Assembly: GCF_964656455.1 (NCBI RefSeq)
Contig: NC_135715.1
Coordinates: 74,289,414 to 74,353,413 of the forward strand
Length of the DNA: 64,000 nucleotides
DNA from: Halichoerus grypus
Lineage: Eukaryota; Chordata; Mammalia; Carnivora; Phocidae
Direction: 5' to 3'
Shown: piece after piece, positions 36,301 through 47,629 of the stretch
How positions within the stretch are numbered: the first letter of the stretch is position 1
How the letters are laid out: each line of letters begins with the position of its first letter
Notes under the pieces: generated by a model
Told to the model about the DNA's origin: nothing
The model's input: only the letters and a program-made list of their open reading frames with translations
Databases searched by the model: none
Made by a program: the position numbers and the translations under genes

Positions 36301-39300
36301 ATGATGACAATTAATTCATATCTTTCAATAATCACTCTCAATGTGAATGGCCTAAATGCTCCCATAAAACGGCACAGGGTTGCAGATTGGATAAAAAGAC
36401 AGGACCCATCCATATCCTGTCTACAAGAGACTCATTTTGAACCTAAAGATACATCCAGACTGAAAGTGAAGGGATGGAGATCCATCTTCCATGCCAGCGG
36501 ACCTCAAAAGAAAGCTGGGGTAGCAATTCTTATATCAGACAAATTAGATTTTAAACTAAAGTCTGTAATTAGAGACACAGAAGGACACTATATCATTCTT
36601 AAAGGGTCTATCCAACAAGAAGATCTAACAATTGTAAATATCTATGCCCCCAACATGGGAGCAGCCATCTACGTAAGCCAACTGTTAATCAAAATAAAGA
36701 GTCATATTGATAACAATACGTTAATTGTAGGAGAGCTCAATACTCCACTCTCAGCAATGGACAGATCATCTAAGCAGAAAACCAACAAGGAAACAAGAGC
36801 TTTGAATAATACATTCACCAGATGGACCTCATAGCTATTTACAGAACATTCCACCCTAAAACAACAGAATACTCGAGCGCACATGGAACTTTCTCCAGAA
36901 TAGACCACATACTGGGTCACAAATCAGGTCTCAACCGATACCAAAAGATTGAGATTATTCCCTGCATATTCTCAGACCACAGTGCTCTAAAACTGGAACT
37001 CAATCACAAGAAAAAATTTGGCAGAAATTCAAACACTTGGAAGCTAAAGACCACTCTGCTCCAGAATGTTTGGGTCAACCAGGAAATCAAAGAAGAACTT
37101 AAACAATTCATAGAAATCAATGAGAATGAAAACACATTGGTCCAAAACCTATGGGATACTGCAAAGTTGGTCCTAAGGGGGAAATACATAGCCATCCAAG
37201 CCTCACTCAAAAAAATAGAAAAATCCCGAATTCACCAACTAACTCTACACCTTAAAGAACTAGAGAAAAAGTAACAAATGATGCCTAAGCCACACATTAG
37301 AAGAGAAATAATTAAAATTAGAGCAGAGATCAATGAATTAGAAACCAGAAACACAGTAGATCAGATCAACGAAACTAGAAGTTGGTTCTTTGAAAGAATT
37401 AATAAGATGGATAAACCACTGGCCAGACTTATCCAAAAGAAAAGAGAAAGGACCCAAATTAATAAAATTATGAATGAAAGGGGAGAGATCACGACTAACA
37501 CCAAGGAAATAGAAACAGTTATTAGAAATTATTATCAACAACTATATGCCAATAAACTGAGCAATCTGGATGAAATGGAGGCCTTCCTGGAGACCTATAA
37601 GCTGCCAAGACTGAAACAGGAAGAAATTGACAACCTGAATAGGCCAATAACCAGTAACGAGATTGAAGCAGTGATCAAAAACCTCCCAAAAAACAAGAGT
37701 CCAGGGCCTGAGGGATTCCCTGGGGAATTCTACCAAACATTCAAAGAAGAAATAATACCTATTCTACTGAAGCTGTTTCAAAACAGAAGGAAAACTTCCT
37801 AACTCATTCTATGAGGCCAGCATTACCTTAATCCCCAAACCAGGCAAAGACCCCATCAAAAAGGAGAATTTCAGACTGATATCCCTGATGAATACGGATT
37901 CCAAAATCCTCAACAAAATCCTAGCTAATAGGATCCAACAATACATTAAAAGGATCATCTACCATGACCAAGTGGGATTTATCCCCGGGATGCAAGGGTG
38001 GTTCAACATTCGCAAATCAATCAATGTGATAGAACACATTAATAAGAGGAGGGAGAAGAACCATATGGTCCTCTCAATTGATGCAGAAAAAGCATGTGAC
38101 AAAATACAACATCCTTTCCTGATTAAAACTCTTCAGAGTATAGGGATAGAGGGAACATTCCTCAAGTTCATAAAATCCATCTATGAAAAACCCACAGCGA
38201 ATATTATCCTCAATGGGGAAAAGCTGAGAGCCTTTCCCTTAAGATCAGGAACACGTCAAGGGTGCCCACTGTCGCCACTATTGTTCAACATAGTACTAGA
38301 AGTCCCAGCAACAGCAATCAGACAACAAAAAGAAATAAAAGGTATTCAAATTGGCAAAGAAGAAGTCAAACTCTCTCTTTTCACAGACGACATGATACTT
38401 TATGTCGAAAACCCAAAAGACTCCACCCCCAAATTGCTAGAACTCATACAGCAATTCAGTAATGTGGCAGGATACAAAATCAATACACAGAAATCAGTTG
38501 CTTTCTTATACACTAACAACATAACTGTAGAAAGAGAAATTAGAGAAACGATTTCATTTACAATCGCACCAAAAACCATAAGATACCTCGGAATAAACCT
38601 AACCAAAGAGGTAAAGGATCTATACTCTAGGAACTACAGAACACTCATGAAAGAAATTGAAGAAGACACAAAAAGATGGAAAAATATTCCATGCTCATGG
38701 ATCGGAAGAATAAACATTGTTAAAATGTCTATGCTACCCAGAGTAATCTATACCTTCAATGCCATCCCGATCAAAATTCCAATGACATTTTTCAAAGTGC
38801 TGGAACAAACAATCCTAAAATTTGTATGGAATCAGAAAAGACCCCGAATCACCAAGGAAATGTTGAAAAAGAAAAAGCTGGGGGCATCACGTTGCCTGAT
38901 TTCAAGCTATATTACAAAGCTTTGATCACCAAGACAGCATGGTACTGGCACAAAAACAGACATATAGACCAATGGAATAGAATAGAGAACCCAGATATGG
39001 ACCCTCAACTCTATGGTCAAATAATCTTTGACAAAGCAGGAAAAAACATGCAATGGAAAAAAGACAGTCTCTTCAATAAAAGGTGCTGGGAAAATTGGAC
39101 AGCCACATGCAGAAGAATGAAACTCGACCATTCTCTAACACCACTCACAAAGATAAACTCAAAGTGGATGAAAGACCTAAATGTGAGACAGGAATCCATC
39201 AAAATCCTAGAGGAGAACATAGGCAGTAACCTCTTTGACATTGGCCACAGCAACTTCTTTCAAGATACATCTCCAAAAGCTAGTGAAACAAAAGCAAAAA

Positions 39301-39913
39301 TGAACTTTTGGGACTTCATCCAGATCAAAAGCTTCTGCACAGCAAAGGAAACAGTCAACAAAACAAAGAGGCAACCCACAGAATGGGAGAAGATATTTGC
39401 AAATGACACTACAGATAAAGGGCTGGTATCCAAGATCTATAAAGAACTTCTCAAACTCAACACCCAAAAAACAAATAATCAAGTCAAAAAGTGGGCAGAA
39501 GATATGAAAAGACACTTCTCTGAAAAAGACATACAAATGGCTACAGACACATGAAAAAATGTTCATCATCATTAGCCATCAGGGAAATCCAAATCAAAAC
39601 CACATTGAGATACCACCTTACACCAGTTGGAATGGCAAAAGTGGACAGGGAAAGAAACAACAAATGTTGGAGAGGTTGTGGAGAAAGGGGAACCCTCTTA
39701 CACTGTTGGTGGGAATGCAAGTTGGTACAGCCACTTTGGAAAACAGTGTGGAGGTTCCTCAAAAATTTAAAAATAGAGCTACCCTATGACCCAGCAATTG
39801 CACTCCTGGGTATTTACCCCAAAGACACAGATGTAGTGAGAAGAAGGGCCATATGCATCCCAATGTTCACAGCAGCAATGTCCGCAATAGTCAAACTGTG
39901 GAAAGAGCCGTGA
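36301..39913 (+). pseudogene. L1 ORF2 (endonuclease / reverse transcriptase), broken (inner L1)
   Basis: The ATG at 36301 opens an APE-like endonuclease domain (LNVNGLNAPIKRHRVADWIK). The motif usually GDFNTPL reads GELNTPL, so a catalytic Asp is changed; SDH is kept (FSDHSALKL). Breaks: a frameshift near 36810-36830, a stop at 37272, a frameshift near 37790, another near 38850 and a stop at 39552. The reverse transcriptase (about 37680-38900) keeps [15 protein letters not shown] but has FTDD in place of FADD. The C-terminal Cys/His segment [19 protein letters not shown] is present (about 39660-39720). No functional ORF2 protein can be made. Confidence 0.92.
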
Positions 39914-40406
39914 TGCCCTTCTACAGATGAATGGATAAAGAAGATTTGGTCCATATAAACAATGGAACATTACTCAGCCATCAGAAAGGATGAATACCCA
40001 ACTTTTACCTCAACATGGATGGGACTGGAGGAGATTATGCTAAGTGAAATAAGTCAAGCAGAGAAAGTCAATTATCATATGGTTTCACTTATTTGTGGAA
40101 CATAAGGAATAGCACGGAGGACATTAGGAGAAGGAAGGGAAAAATGGGGGGGGGGCATTAGAGGGAGAGATGAACCATGAGAGACTATGGACTCTGAGAA
40201 ACAAACAGGGTTTTAGAGCGGAGGGGGGAGGGGGGATTGGTTAGCCTGGTGATGGGTATTAAGGAGGGCACGTACTGCATGGAGCACTGGGTATTATACG
40301 AAAACAATGGATCATGGATCACCACATCAAAAACCAATGATGTAATGTATGGTGACTAACATAACATAATAAAATAAAAAAAATTTTTAAAAAGTGGGGG
40401 ATATGG

Positions 40407-40907
40407 TTTCTTCCAACAGACCAAAATATACCCTAAATCTCTAGTGTATGGCTTTGTTCTAATCTCCTGCCTGATCACATTCTCTCCCCACCTTTTTTTT
40501 TAAATTCCTTTTCTTTCTTTTTCAAACCAGCTTCTTAATTTCTTTTATAAAATCTTTTATACTTTTCATCTTTATAGTCATATTCCATCCCTTCATCGTA
40601 TTTACTCTTATTTTTGTACATATATATGTTTTTCTTTCTTTACAACTTTGGGAGGCACTTTTTTCTAACAGACCAAAATATGCCCAGAATCTAGTGTGTG
40701 GCACTGATCTATGCACCAGCCTGATCATATTTGATCATATTCTTTTTTTTTAATCTTTTTTTTCTTTCTTTTTCTTCTTTTCTTTCTTTCCCTTTCTTTT
40801 CTCCCAGTTTCAGGTCTCTTTTCCTTTGTTTGGTGTACATTTTTCTGGGGTCGTTGTTACCCTGTTAGCATTTTTTTCTCTCATTCATCTATTGTCCTCT
40901 GGACAAA
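40407..40907. repeat. Tandem T-rich units of the outer L1 5' UTR
   Basis: The outer L1 5' UTR has near-repeated units. 'aacagaccaaaatata' (40413) and 'aacagaccaaaatatg' (40667) each precede 'aatctctagtgtatggc' or 'aatctagtgtgtggc'; 'cctgatcacatt' (40472) and 'cctgatcatatt' (40720) follow. Each unit of about 250 bases begins with a T-rich block; the first also covers 34240-34418, before the inner L1. Confidence 0.75.
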
Positions 40908-41800
40908 ATGACAAGATGGAAAAAATCACCCAGAAAAAAGAACAAGAGGCAGTACCGACTGCCAGGGACCTAATCAATACGGACATTACTAAGATGTCAG
41001 AACTAGAGTTCAAAATGACGATTTTAAAGATACTAGCTGGGCTTGAAAAAAGCATGGAAGTTATTAGAGAAACCCTTTCTGGAGAATTAAAAGAACTGAA
41101 ATCTAACCAAGTTGAAATTAAAAAGGCTCTTAATGAGGTGCAATAAAAAATGGAGGCTCTAACTGCTAGGATAAATGAGGCAGAAGAGAGAATTAGTGAT
41201 ATAGAAGACCAAATGATGGAAAATAAAGAAGCTGAGAAAAAGAGAGAGAAACAACTACTGGATCATGAGGGCAGAATTCGAGAGATAAGCGATACCATAA
41301 GACAAAACAATATTAGAATAATTGGGATCCCAGAAGAAGAAGAAAGAGAGAGAGGGGCAGAAGGTATATTGGAGCAAATTATAGCAGAGAACTTCCCTAA
41401 TTTGGGGAAGGAAACAGGCATCAAAATCCAGGAGGCACAGAGAATCTCCCTCAAAATCAGTAAAAATAGGTCAACACCCCAACATCTAATAGTAAAACTT
41501 ACAAGTCTCAGAGACAAAGAGAAAATCCTGAAAGCAGCTCAGGACAAGAGATCTGTAACCTACAATGGTAGAAACATTAGATTGGCAACAGACCTATCCA
41601 CAGAGACCTGGCAGGCCAGAAAGGACTGGCATGATATATTCAGAGCACTAAATGAGAAAAATATGCAGCCAAGAATACTATATCCAGCTAGGCTGTCATT
41701 GAAAATAGGAGAGATACAAAGCTTCCAGGACAAACAAAAACTAAAGGAATTTGCAAACACGAAACCAGCCCTACAAGAAATATTGAAAGGGGCCCTCTAA
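40908..41800 (+). pseudogene. L1 ORF1, broken (outer L1)
   Basis: The natural start is probably the ATG at 40908 (MTRWKKSP), but that frame stops after 21 codons. The homologous frame continues one base off, so there is an indel near 40925-40950. An in-frame TAA at 41144-41146 then splits the coiled coil. The downstream part (41150-41800) is open and holds NNIRIIGIPEEEERERG, IAENFPNLGKE, RSTPQHLIVKL and QPRILYPARLSLK. It differs clearly from the inner copy, so the two L1s belong to different subfamilies. Confidence 0.9.
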
Positions 41801-41881
41801 GCAAAGAGAGAGCCTAAAAGCAACATAGACCAGAAAGGAACACAGACAATATACAGTAACAGTCACCTTACAGGCAATACA

Positions 41882-44800
41882 ATGGCACTAAATTCCTATC
41901 TTTCAATAGTTACCCTGAATGTAAATGGGCTAAATTCCCCAATCAAAACACACAGGCTAGGGTGCCTGGGTGGCTCAGTTGGTTAAGCGACTGCCTTCGG
42001 CTCAGGTCATGATCCTGGAGTCCCTGGATCAAGTCCTGCATCGGGCTCCCTGCTCGGCAGGGAGTCTGCTTTGCCCTCTGACCCTACCCCCTCTCATGTG
42101 TTCTCTCTCATTCTCTCTCTCAAATAATAAATTAATTAATTAATTAAAAAATCTTAAAAAAAAAACACACAGGCTATCAGATTGGATTAAAAAACAAGAC
42201 CCATCGATATGCTGTCTGCAAGAGACTCATTTTAGACCCAAAGACACCTCCAGATTGAAAGTGAGGGGGTGGAAAACCATTTACCATGCTAATGGACACC
42301 AAAAGAAAGCTGGGGTGGCAATCCTTATATCAGACAAATTAGATTTTAAACCAAAGACTATAATAAGAGATGAAGAAGGACACTATATCATACTTAAAGG
42401 GTCTACCCAACAAGAAGATCTAACAATTATAAATATCTATGCCCCTAACTTGGGAGCAGCCACTTATATAAGCCAATTAATAAAAAAAGCAAAGAAACAC
42501 ATCGACAACAATACAATAATAGTGGGGGACTTTAACACCCCCCTCACTGAAATGGACAGATCGTCTAAGCAAAACATCAACAAGGAAATAAAGACTTTAA
42601 ATGACACACTGGACCAAATGGACTTCACAGATATATTCAGTACATTCCATCCCAAAACAACAGAATGCACATTCTTCTCTAGTGCCCATGGAACATTCTC
42701 CAGAATAGATCACATCCTAGGTCACAAATCAGGTCTCAACCGGTACCAAAAGATTGGGATCATTCCTTGCATATTTTCAGACCACAATGCTTTGAAACTA
42801 AAACTCAATCACAAGAGGAAAGTCGGAAAGAACTCAAATACATGGAGGCTAAAGAGCATCCTACTGAAGATGAATGGGTCAACCAGGAAATTAAAGAAGA
42901 ATTAAAAAAATTCATGGAAACCAATGAAAATGAAAACACAACTGTTCAAAAGCTTTGGCATGCAGCAAAGGCAGTCCTAAGAAGAAAGTATATAGCAATA
43001 CAAGCCTTTCTCAAGAAACAAGAAAGGTCTCAAATACACAACCTAACCCTACACCTAAAGGAGCTGGAGAAAAAACAGCAAATAAAGCCTAAACCCAGCA
43101 GGAGAAGAGAAATAATAATCAGAGCAGAAATCAATAAAATAGAAACCGAAAGAACAGTAGAACAGATCAATGAAACTAGGAGCTGGTTCTTTGAAAGAAT
43201 TAATAAGATTGATAAACCCCTGGCCAGACTTATCCAAAAGAAAAGAGAAATGACCCAAATAAATAAAATCATGAATGAAAGGGGAGAGATCACAACCAAC
43301 ACCAAAGAAATACAAACAATTATAAGAACACATTATGAGCAACTCTATGCCAGCAAATTAGATAATCTGGAAGAAATGGATGCATTCCTAGAGATGTATC
43401 AACTACCAAAACTGAACCAGGAAGAAATAGAAAACCTGAACAGACCTATAACCACTAAGGATATTGAAGCAGTAATCAAAAATCTCCCAATAAACAAAAG
43501 TCCAGGGCCAGATGGCTTCCCAGGGGAATTCTACCAAACATTTAAAGAAGAATTAATACCTATTCTTCTGAAACTGTTCCAAAAACTTGAAATGGAAGGA
43601 AAACTTCCAAACTCTTTTTATGAAGCCACCATTACCTTGATCCCAAAACCAGACAAAGACCCCATCAAAAAGGAAAATTACAGACCAATATCCTTTATGA
43701 ACATGGATGCAAAAATTCTCACCAAAATACTAGCCAATAGGATCCAACAGTACATTCAAAGGATTATTCACCATGACCAGGTGGGATTTATCCCTGGGCT
43801 GCAAGGTTGGTTCAACATCTGCAAATCAATCAATGTGATACAATCCATTAATAAAAGAAAGAACAAGAACCACATGATCCTCTCAATAGATGCAGAAAAA
43901 GCATTTGACAAAGTACAGCATCCTTTCTTGTTCAAAACTCTTCAGAGTATAGGGATAGAGGGTACATACCTCAATATCATAAAAGCCATCTATGAAAAAC
44001 ACACAGCAAATATCATTCTCAATGGGGAAAAACTGAGAGCTTTCCCCCTAAGGTCAGGAACGCAGCAGGGATGTCCACTATCACCACTGCTATTCAACAT
44101 AGTATTAGAAGTCCTAGCCACAGCAATCAGACAACAAAAACAAATAAAAGGCATCCGAATCAGCAAAGCAGAAGTCAAACTCTCACTCTTTGCAGCTGAT
44201 ATGATACTTTATGTGGAAAACCCAAAAGACTCCACCCCAAAACTGCTAGAACTCATACAGGAATTCAGTCAAGTGGCAGGGTATAAAACCAATGCACAGA
44301 AATCAGTGGCATTCCTATACACCAACAACAAGACAGAAGAAAGAGAAATTAAGGAGTCGATCCCTTTTACAATTGCACCCAAAACCATAAGATACATAGG
44401 AATAAATCTAACCAAAGAGGCAAAGAATCTGTCCTCAGAAAACTATAAAATACTCATGAAAGAAATTGAGGAGGACACAAAGAAATGGAAAAACGTTCCA
44501 TGCTCATGGATTGGAAGAACAAATATTGTGAAGATGTCAATGCTACCTAGAGCAATCTACACATTCAATGCAATCCCCATCAAAATACCATCCACTTTTT
44601 TCAAAGAAATGGAACAAATAATCCTAAAATTTGTATGGAACCAGAAAAGACCCTGAATAGCCAGAGGAATGTAGAAAAAGAAAAGCAAAGCTGGTGCCAT
44701 CACAATTCCGGACTTCAGGCTCTATTACAAAGCTGTCATCATCAAGACAGTATGTACTGGCACAAAAACAGACACACAGATCAGTGGAACAGAATAGAGA

Positions 44801-45741
44801 GCCCAGAAATGGACCCTCAACTCTATGGTCAACTAATCTTTGACAAAGCAGGAGAGAATGTCCAGTGGAAAAAAGACAGTCTCTTCAACAAATGGTGTTG
44901 GGAAAATTGGACAGCCACATGCAGAAGAATGAAACTGGACCATTTCCTTACACCACACACAAAAATAGACTCCAAATGGTTGAAAGACCTCAATGTGAGA
45001 CAGGAGTCCATCAAAATCCTAAAGGAGAACACAGGCAGCAACCTCTTCGACCTCAGCTGCTGCAACTTCTTCCTAGAAACATCGCCAAAGGCAAGGGAAG
45101 CAAGGGCAAAAATGAACTATTGGGATTTCATCAGGATAAAAAGCTTTTGCACAGCAAAAGAAACAGTCAACAAAACCAAAAGACAACCGACAGAATGGGA
45201 GAAGATATTTGCAAATGACATATCAGATAAAGGCCTAGTATCCAAAATCTATGAAGAACTTACCAAACTCAACACCCAAAGAACAAATGATCCAATCAAG
45301 AAATGGGCAGAAGACATGAACAGACATTTTTCCAAAGAAGACATCCAAATGGCGAACAGACACATAAAAAAGTGCTCAACATCACTCGGCATCAGGGAAA
45401 TCCAAATCAAAACCTCAATGAGATACCACCTCACACCAGTCAGAATGGCTAAAATTAACAAGTCAGGAAACGACAGATGTTGGTGGGGATGCGGAGAAAG
45501 GGGAACCCTCCTACACTGTTGGTGGGAATGCAAGCTGGTGCAGCCACTCTGGAAAACAGTATGGAGGTTCCTCAAAAAGTTGAAAATAGAGCTACCCTAT
45601 GACCCAGCAATTGCACTACTGGGTATTTACCCCAAAGATACAAATGTAGGGACCCAAAGGGGTACATGCACCCCGATGTTTATAGCAGCAAAGTCCACAA
45701 TAGCCAAACTGGAAAGAGCCAAGATGTCCATCGACAGATGA
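41882..45741 (+). pseudogene. L1 ORF2, broken and SINE-interrupted (outer L1)
   Basis: The ATG at 41882 opens MALNSYLSIVTLNVNGLNSP and is cut by a SINE after about 26 codons. Downstream the endonuclease keeps GDFNTPL and SDH. A frameshift near 42860 leads into a 629-codon frame (42767-44656) with a nearly whole reverse transcriptase, but the FADD active site reads FAAD ([11 protein letters not shown], about 44188-44220), removing a metal-binding Asp. A stop at 44654 and a frameshift follow. The C-terminal part (44635-45741) keeps [19 protein letters not shown]. Such a protein could not reverse transcribe. Confidence 0.92.
41945..42176 (+). mobile_element. Can-SINE, forward, inside L1 ORF2
   Basis: SINE body 41960-42161, starting 'gggtgcctgggtggctcagt' and ending in 'attaattaattaattaaaaa'. 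A perfect 15-base target duplication AAAACACACAGGCTA lies at 41945-41959 and 42162-42176. Confidence 0.97.
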
Positions 45742-46363
45742 ATGGATAAAGAAGATGTGGTGTATATATACAATGGAATATTATGCAGCCATCAAAAATT
45801 GAAATCTTGCCATTTGCAACGACGTGGATGGAACTGGAGGGTATTATGCTGAGCGAAATAAGTCAATCAGAGAAAGACATGTATCATATGACCTCATTGA
45901 TATGAGGAATTCTTATCTCAGGAAACAAACTGAGGATTGCTGGAGTGGTGGGGGGCGGGAGGGATGGGGTGGCTGGGTGATAGACATTGGGGAGGGTATG
46001 TGCTATGGTGAGCGCTGTGAAGTGTGCAAGACTGTTGAATCACAGACCTGTACCTCTGAAACAAATCATACATTATATGTTAAAAAAAGAAGATAGTAGG
46101 AAGGGAAAAATCAAGGGGGGGAAATCGGGGGAGGGGAGATGAACCATGAGAGATGATGGACTCTGAGAAACAAACTGAGGGTTCTAGAGGGGAGGGGGGT
46201 GGAAGGATGGGTTAGCCTGGTGATGGGTATTAAAGAGGGCACGTTCTGCATGGAGCACTGGGTGTTATACACAAACAATGAATCATGGAACACTACATCA
46301 AAAACTAATGAGGTAATGTATGGTGATTGACATAATAAAATAAAAAAAAATAAAAATCTGTGG

Positions 46364-46815
46364 CTTCTGTGAATTGATTCCTCGGTTATCTTCATCTAGG
46401 TGTAGAGTCCAGACTTCCAAAAAGAGATAAGGGTGCACTGGGCATTGAGTGGCTTATGTTAGAATCATCCTATCAGTATGTTAGCATCTTCTATGTAACA
46501 GTATAGCCAAGGTTGTCTGCAAGTTCCCAACTGCATTTTCAAGGCAAGTAATAGTAATCTTGAATTTTTCATTGTCTTTGTAATTACTTGAGGCCTTTTT
46601 CCTGTGAGTAAAGATAATTTAGTACACCACTTTTTTTGTTTTTGTTTTGTTTTATAATATGGTAAATAGAGGTGTGAAAATCTGTAAGTCAAGGGGGACT
46701 GTGAAATCTTTGAAATTTATACTTTAGTGTAAGTGCTATGTAGCTCAAAAGAAGTATTTCAGTAGTATGTACAGTCTTTTAAAATCCAAGTCACATGTAC
46801 ATTTGAATTATTTCA
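46364..46815. other. Intron 5 sequence between L1s, nothing recognised
   Basis: About 450 bases of single-copy-looking DNA, between the end of the outer L1 and a reverse L1 3' end. No gene. Confidence 0.6.
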
Positions 46816-47150
46816 TATTTTTAAGTTCAATTAGACAACATATAGTACATCTTTAGTTTTTGATGTAGTGTTCAATGATTCATTAGTTGCGTATAACACC
46901 CAGCGCTCATTACATCACATGCCCTACTTAATACTCATCACCCAGTTATCCCATCCCCCAACCATCTCCCCTCCAGCAACCCTCAGTTTGTTTCCTATAG
47001 TTAAGAGTCTCACTGTTTTTCTCTCTCTGATGACTTCCCATTCAGTTTTCCCTCCCTTCCCCTATGATCCTCTGCGCTAATCCTTATATTCCACATATGA
47101 GTGAAACCATTTGATTGTCTTTCTCTGACATATTTCACTGAATTATTTCA
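46816..47150 (-). mobile_element. Carnivore L1 3' UTR, reverse
   Basis: The reverse of the carnivore L1 3' end: 'tgatgtagtgttcaatgatt', 'taacacccagcgctcatt' and 'ccctcagtttgtttcctata'. It lies 3' (in element sense) of the reverse L1 at 47.63-52.40 kb and could be its detached end. A separate truncated copy is equally possible. Confidence 0.85.
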
Positions 47151-47377
47151 CATTTTTACTTAATTTTCACTTAAGTATCTTCCTGGGATTGTACTAAGAT
47201 TTTTAAATCATTCTGGATCATAGAATATTTTATAAGCAGGAAGTAGATTAGTAAAGGAAACATATATTGAGGCTAAAAACAAAATAGAGTTGAAAGAACT
47301 GCCCCTAAAAGCCCAGTGGCTTTCGAGGTAGCATTTTACAGCAACTTTAACAAATGAACTTGGTTGTGATGTGAGTA

Positions 47378-47612
47378 TATAGCAGTTCATTTATTTTTTT
47401 TATTTTTTTTTTATTTTTTTTTATTTTTTATTTATTTATTCATGAGAGAGAGAGAGAGAGAGAGAGACGCAGAGGCAGAGGGAGAAGCAGGCTCCCCTCC
47501 GAGCAGGGAGCCCGATGCGGGACTCGATCCCAGGATCTTGGGATCATGACCTGAGCCGAAGGCAGACGCTCAACCATCTGAGCCACCCAGGCGCCCTATA
47601 GCAGTTCATTTA
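47378..47612 (-). mobile_element. Can-SINE, reverse, young copy
   Basis: SINE body 47394-47596, with a long T/A tail, a (GA)n run and 'tctgagccacccaggcgccc'. The 16-base target duplication TATAGCAGTTCATTTA (47378-47393, 47597-47612) is perfect, and the body is close to the family consensus. It is among the youngest insertions in the window. Confidence 0.97.
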
Positions 47613-47629
47613 AAAATGCCACCTCAGAT

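Larger units (their letters stand above)
34399..40406 (+). mobile_element. Inner full-length L1, inserted in the outer L1
   Basis: Element body 34419-40385, about 6 kb. The flanks TTTAAAATTTTGGGATATGG (34399-34418) and TTTAAAA..GGGATATGG (40386-40406) are the target duplication, and CTTT|AAAA fits an L1 endonuclease site. Order: 5' UTR to 35333, ORF1 35334-36245 (open), ORF2 36301-39913 (broken), and a 3' UTR with 'gagcactgggtattatacg' and an A-rich tail. The outer L1 sequence resumes directly after it, so this insertion is the later of the two. Confidence 0.93.
33129..46363 (+). mobile_element. Outer full-length L1, split by a second L1
   Basis: Element body 33140-46352 with an 11-base target duplication AAAATCTGTGG (33129-33139, 46353-46363). 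The 5' UTR (33140-34418) resumes at 40386 after the inserted inner L1. ORF1 (40908-41800), ORF2 (41882-45741) and the 3' UTR (to 46352) follow. A SINE sits at 41960-42161. The 5' end 'gggaggagcaagatggtag' is the normal full-length start, so the copy was complete when it inserted. ORF1 has a frameshift and a stop; ORF2 has frameshifts and a changed catalytic residue. Confidence 0.92.
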
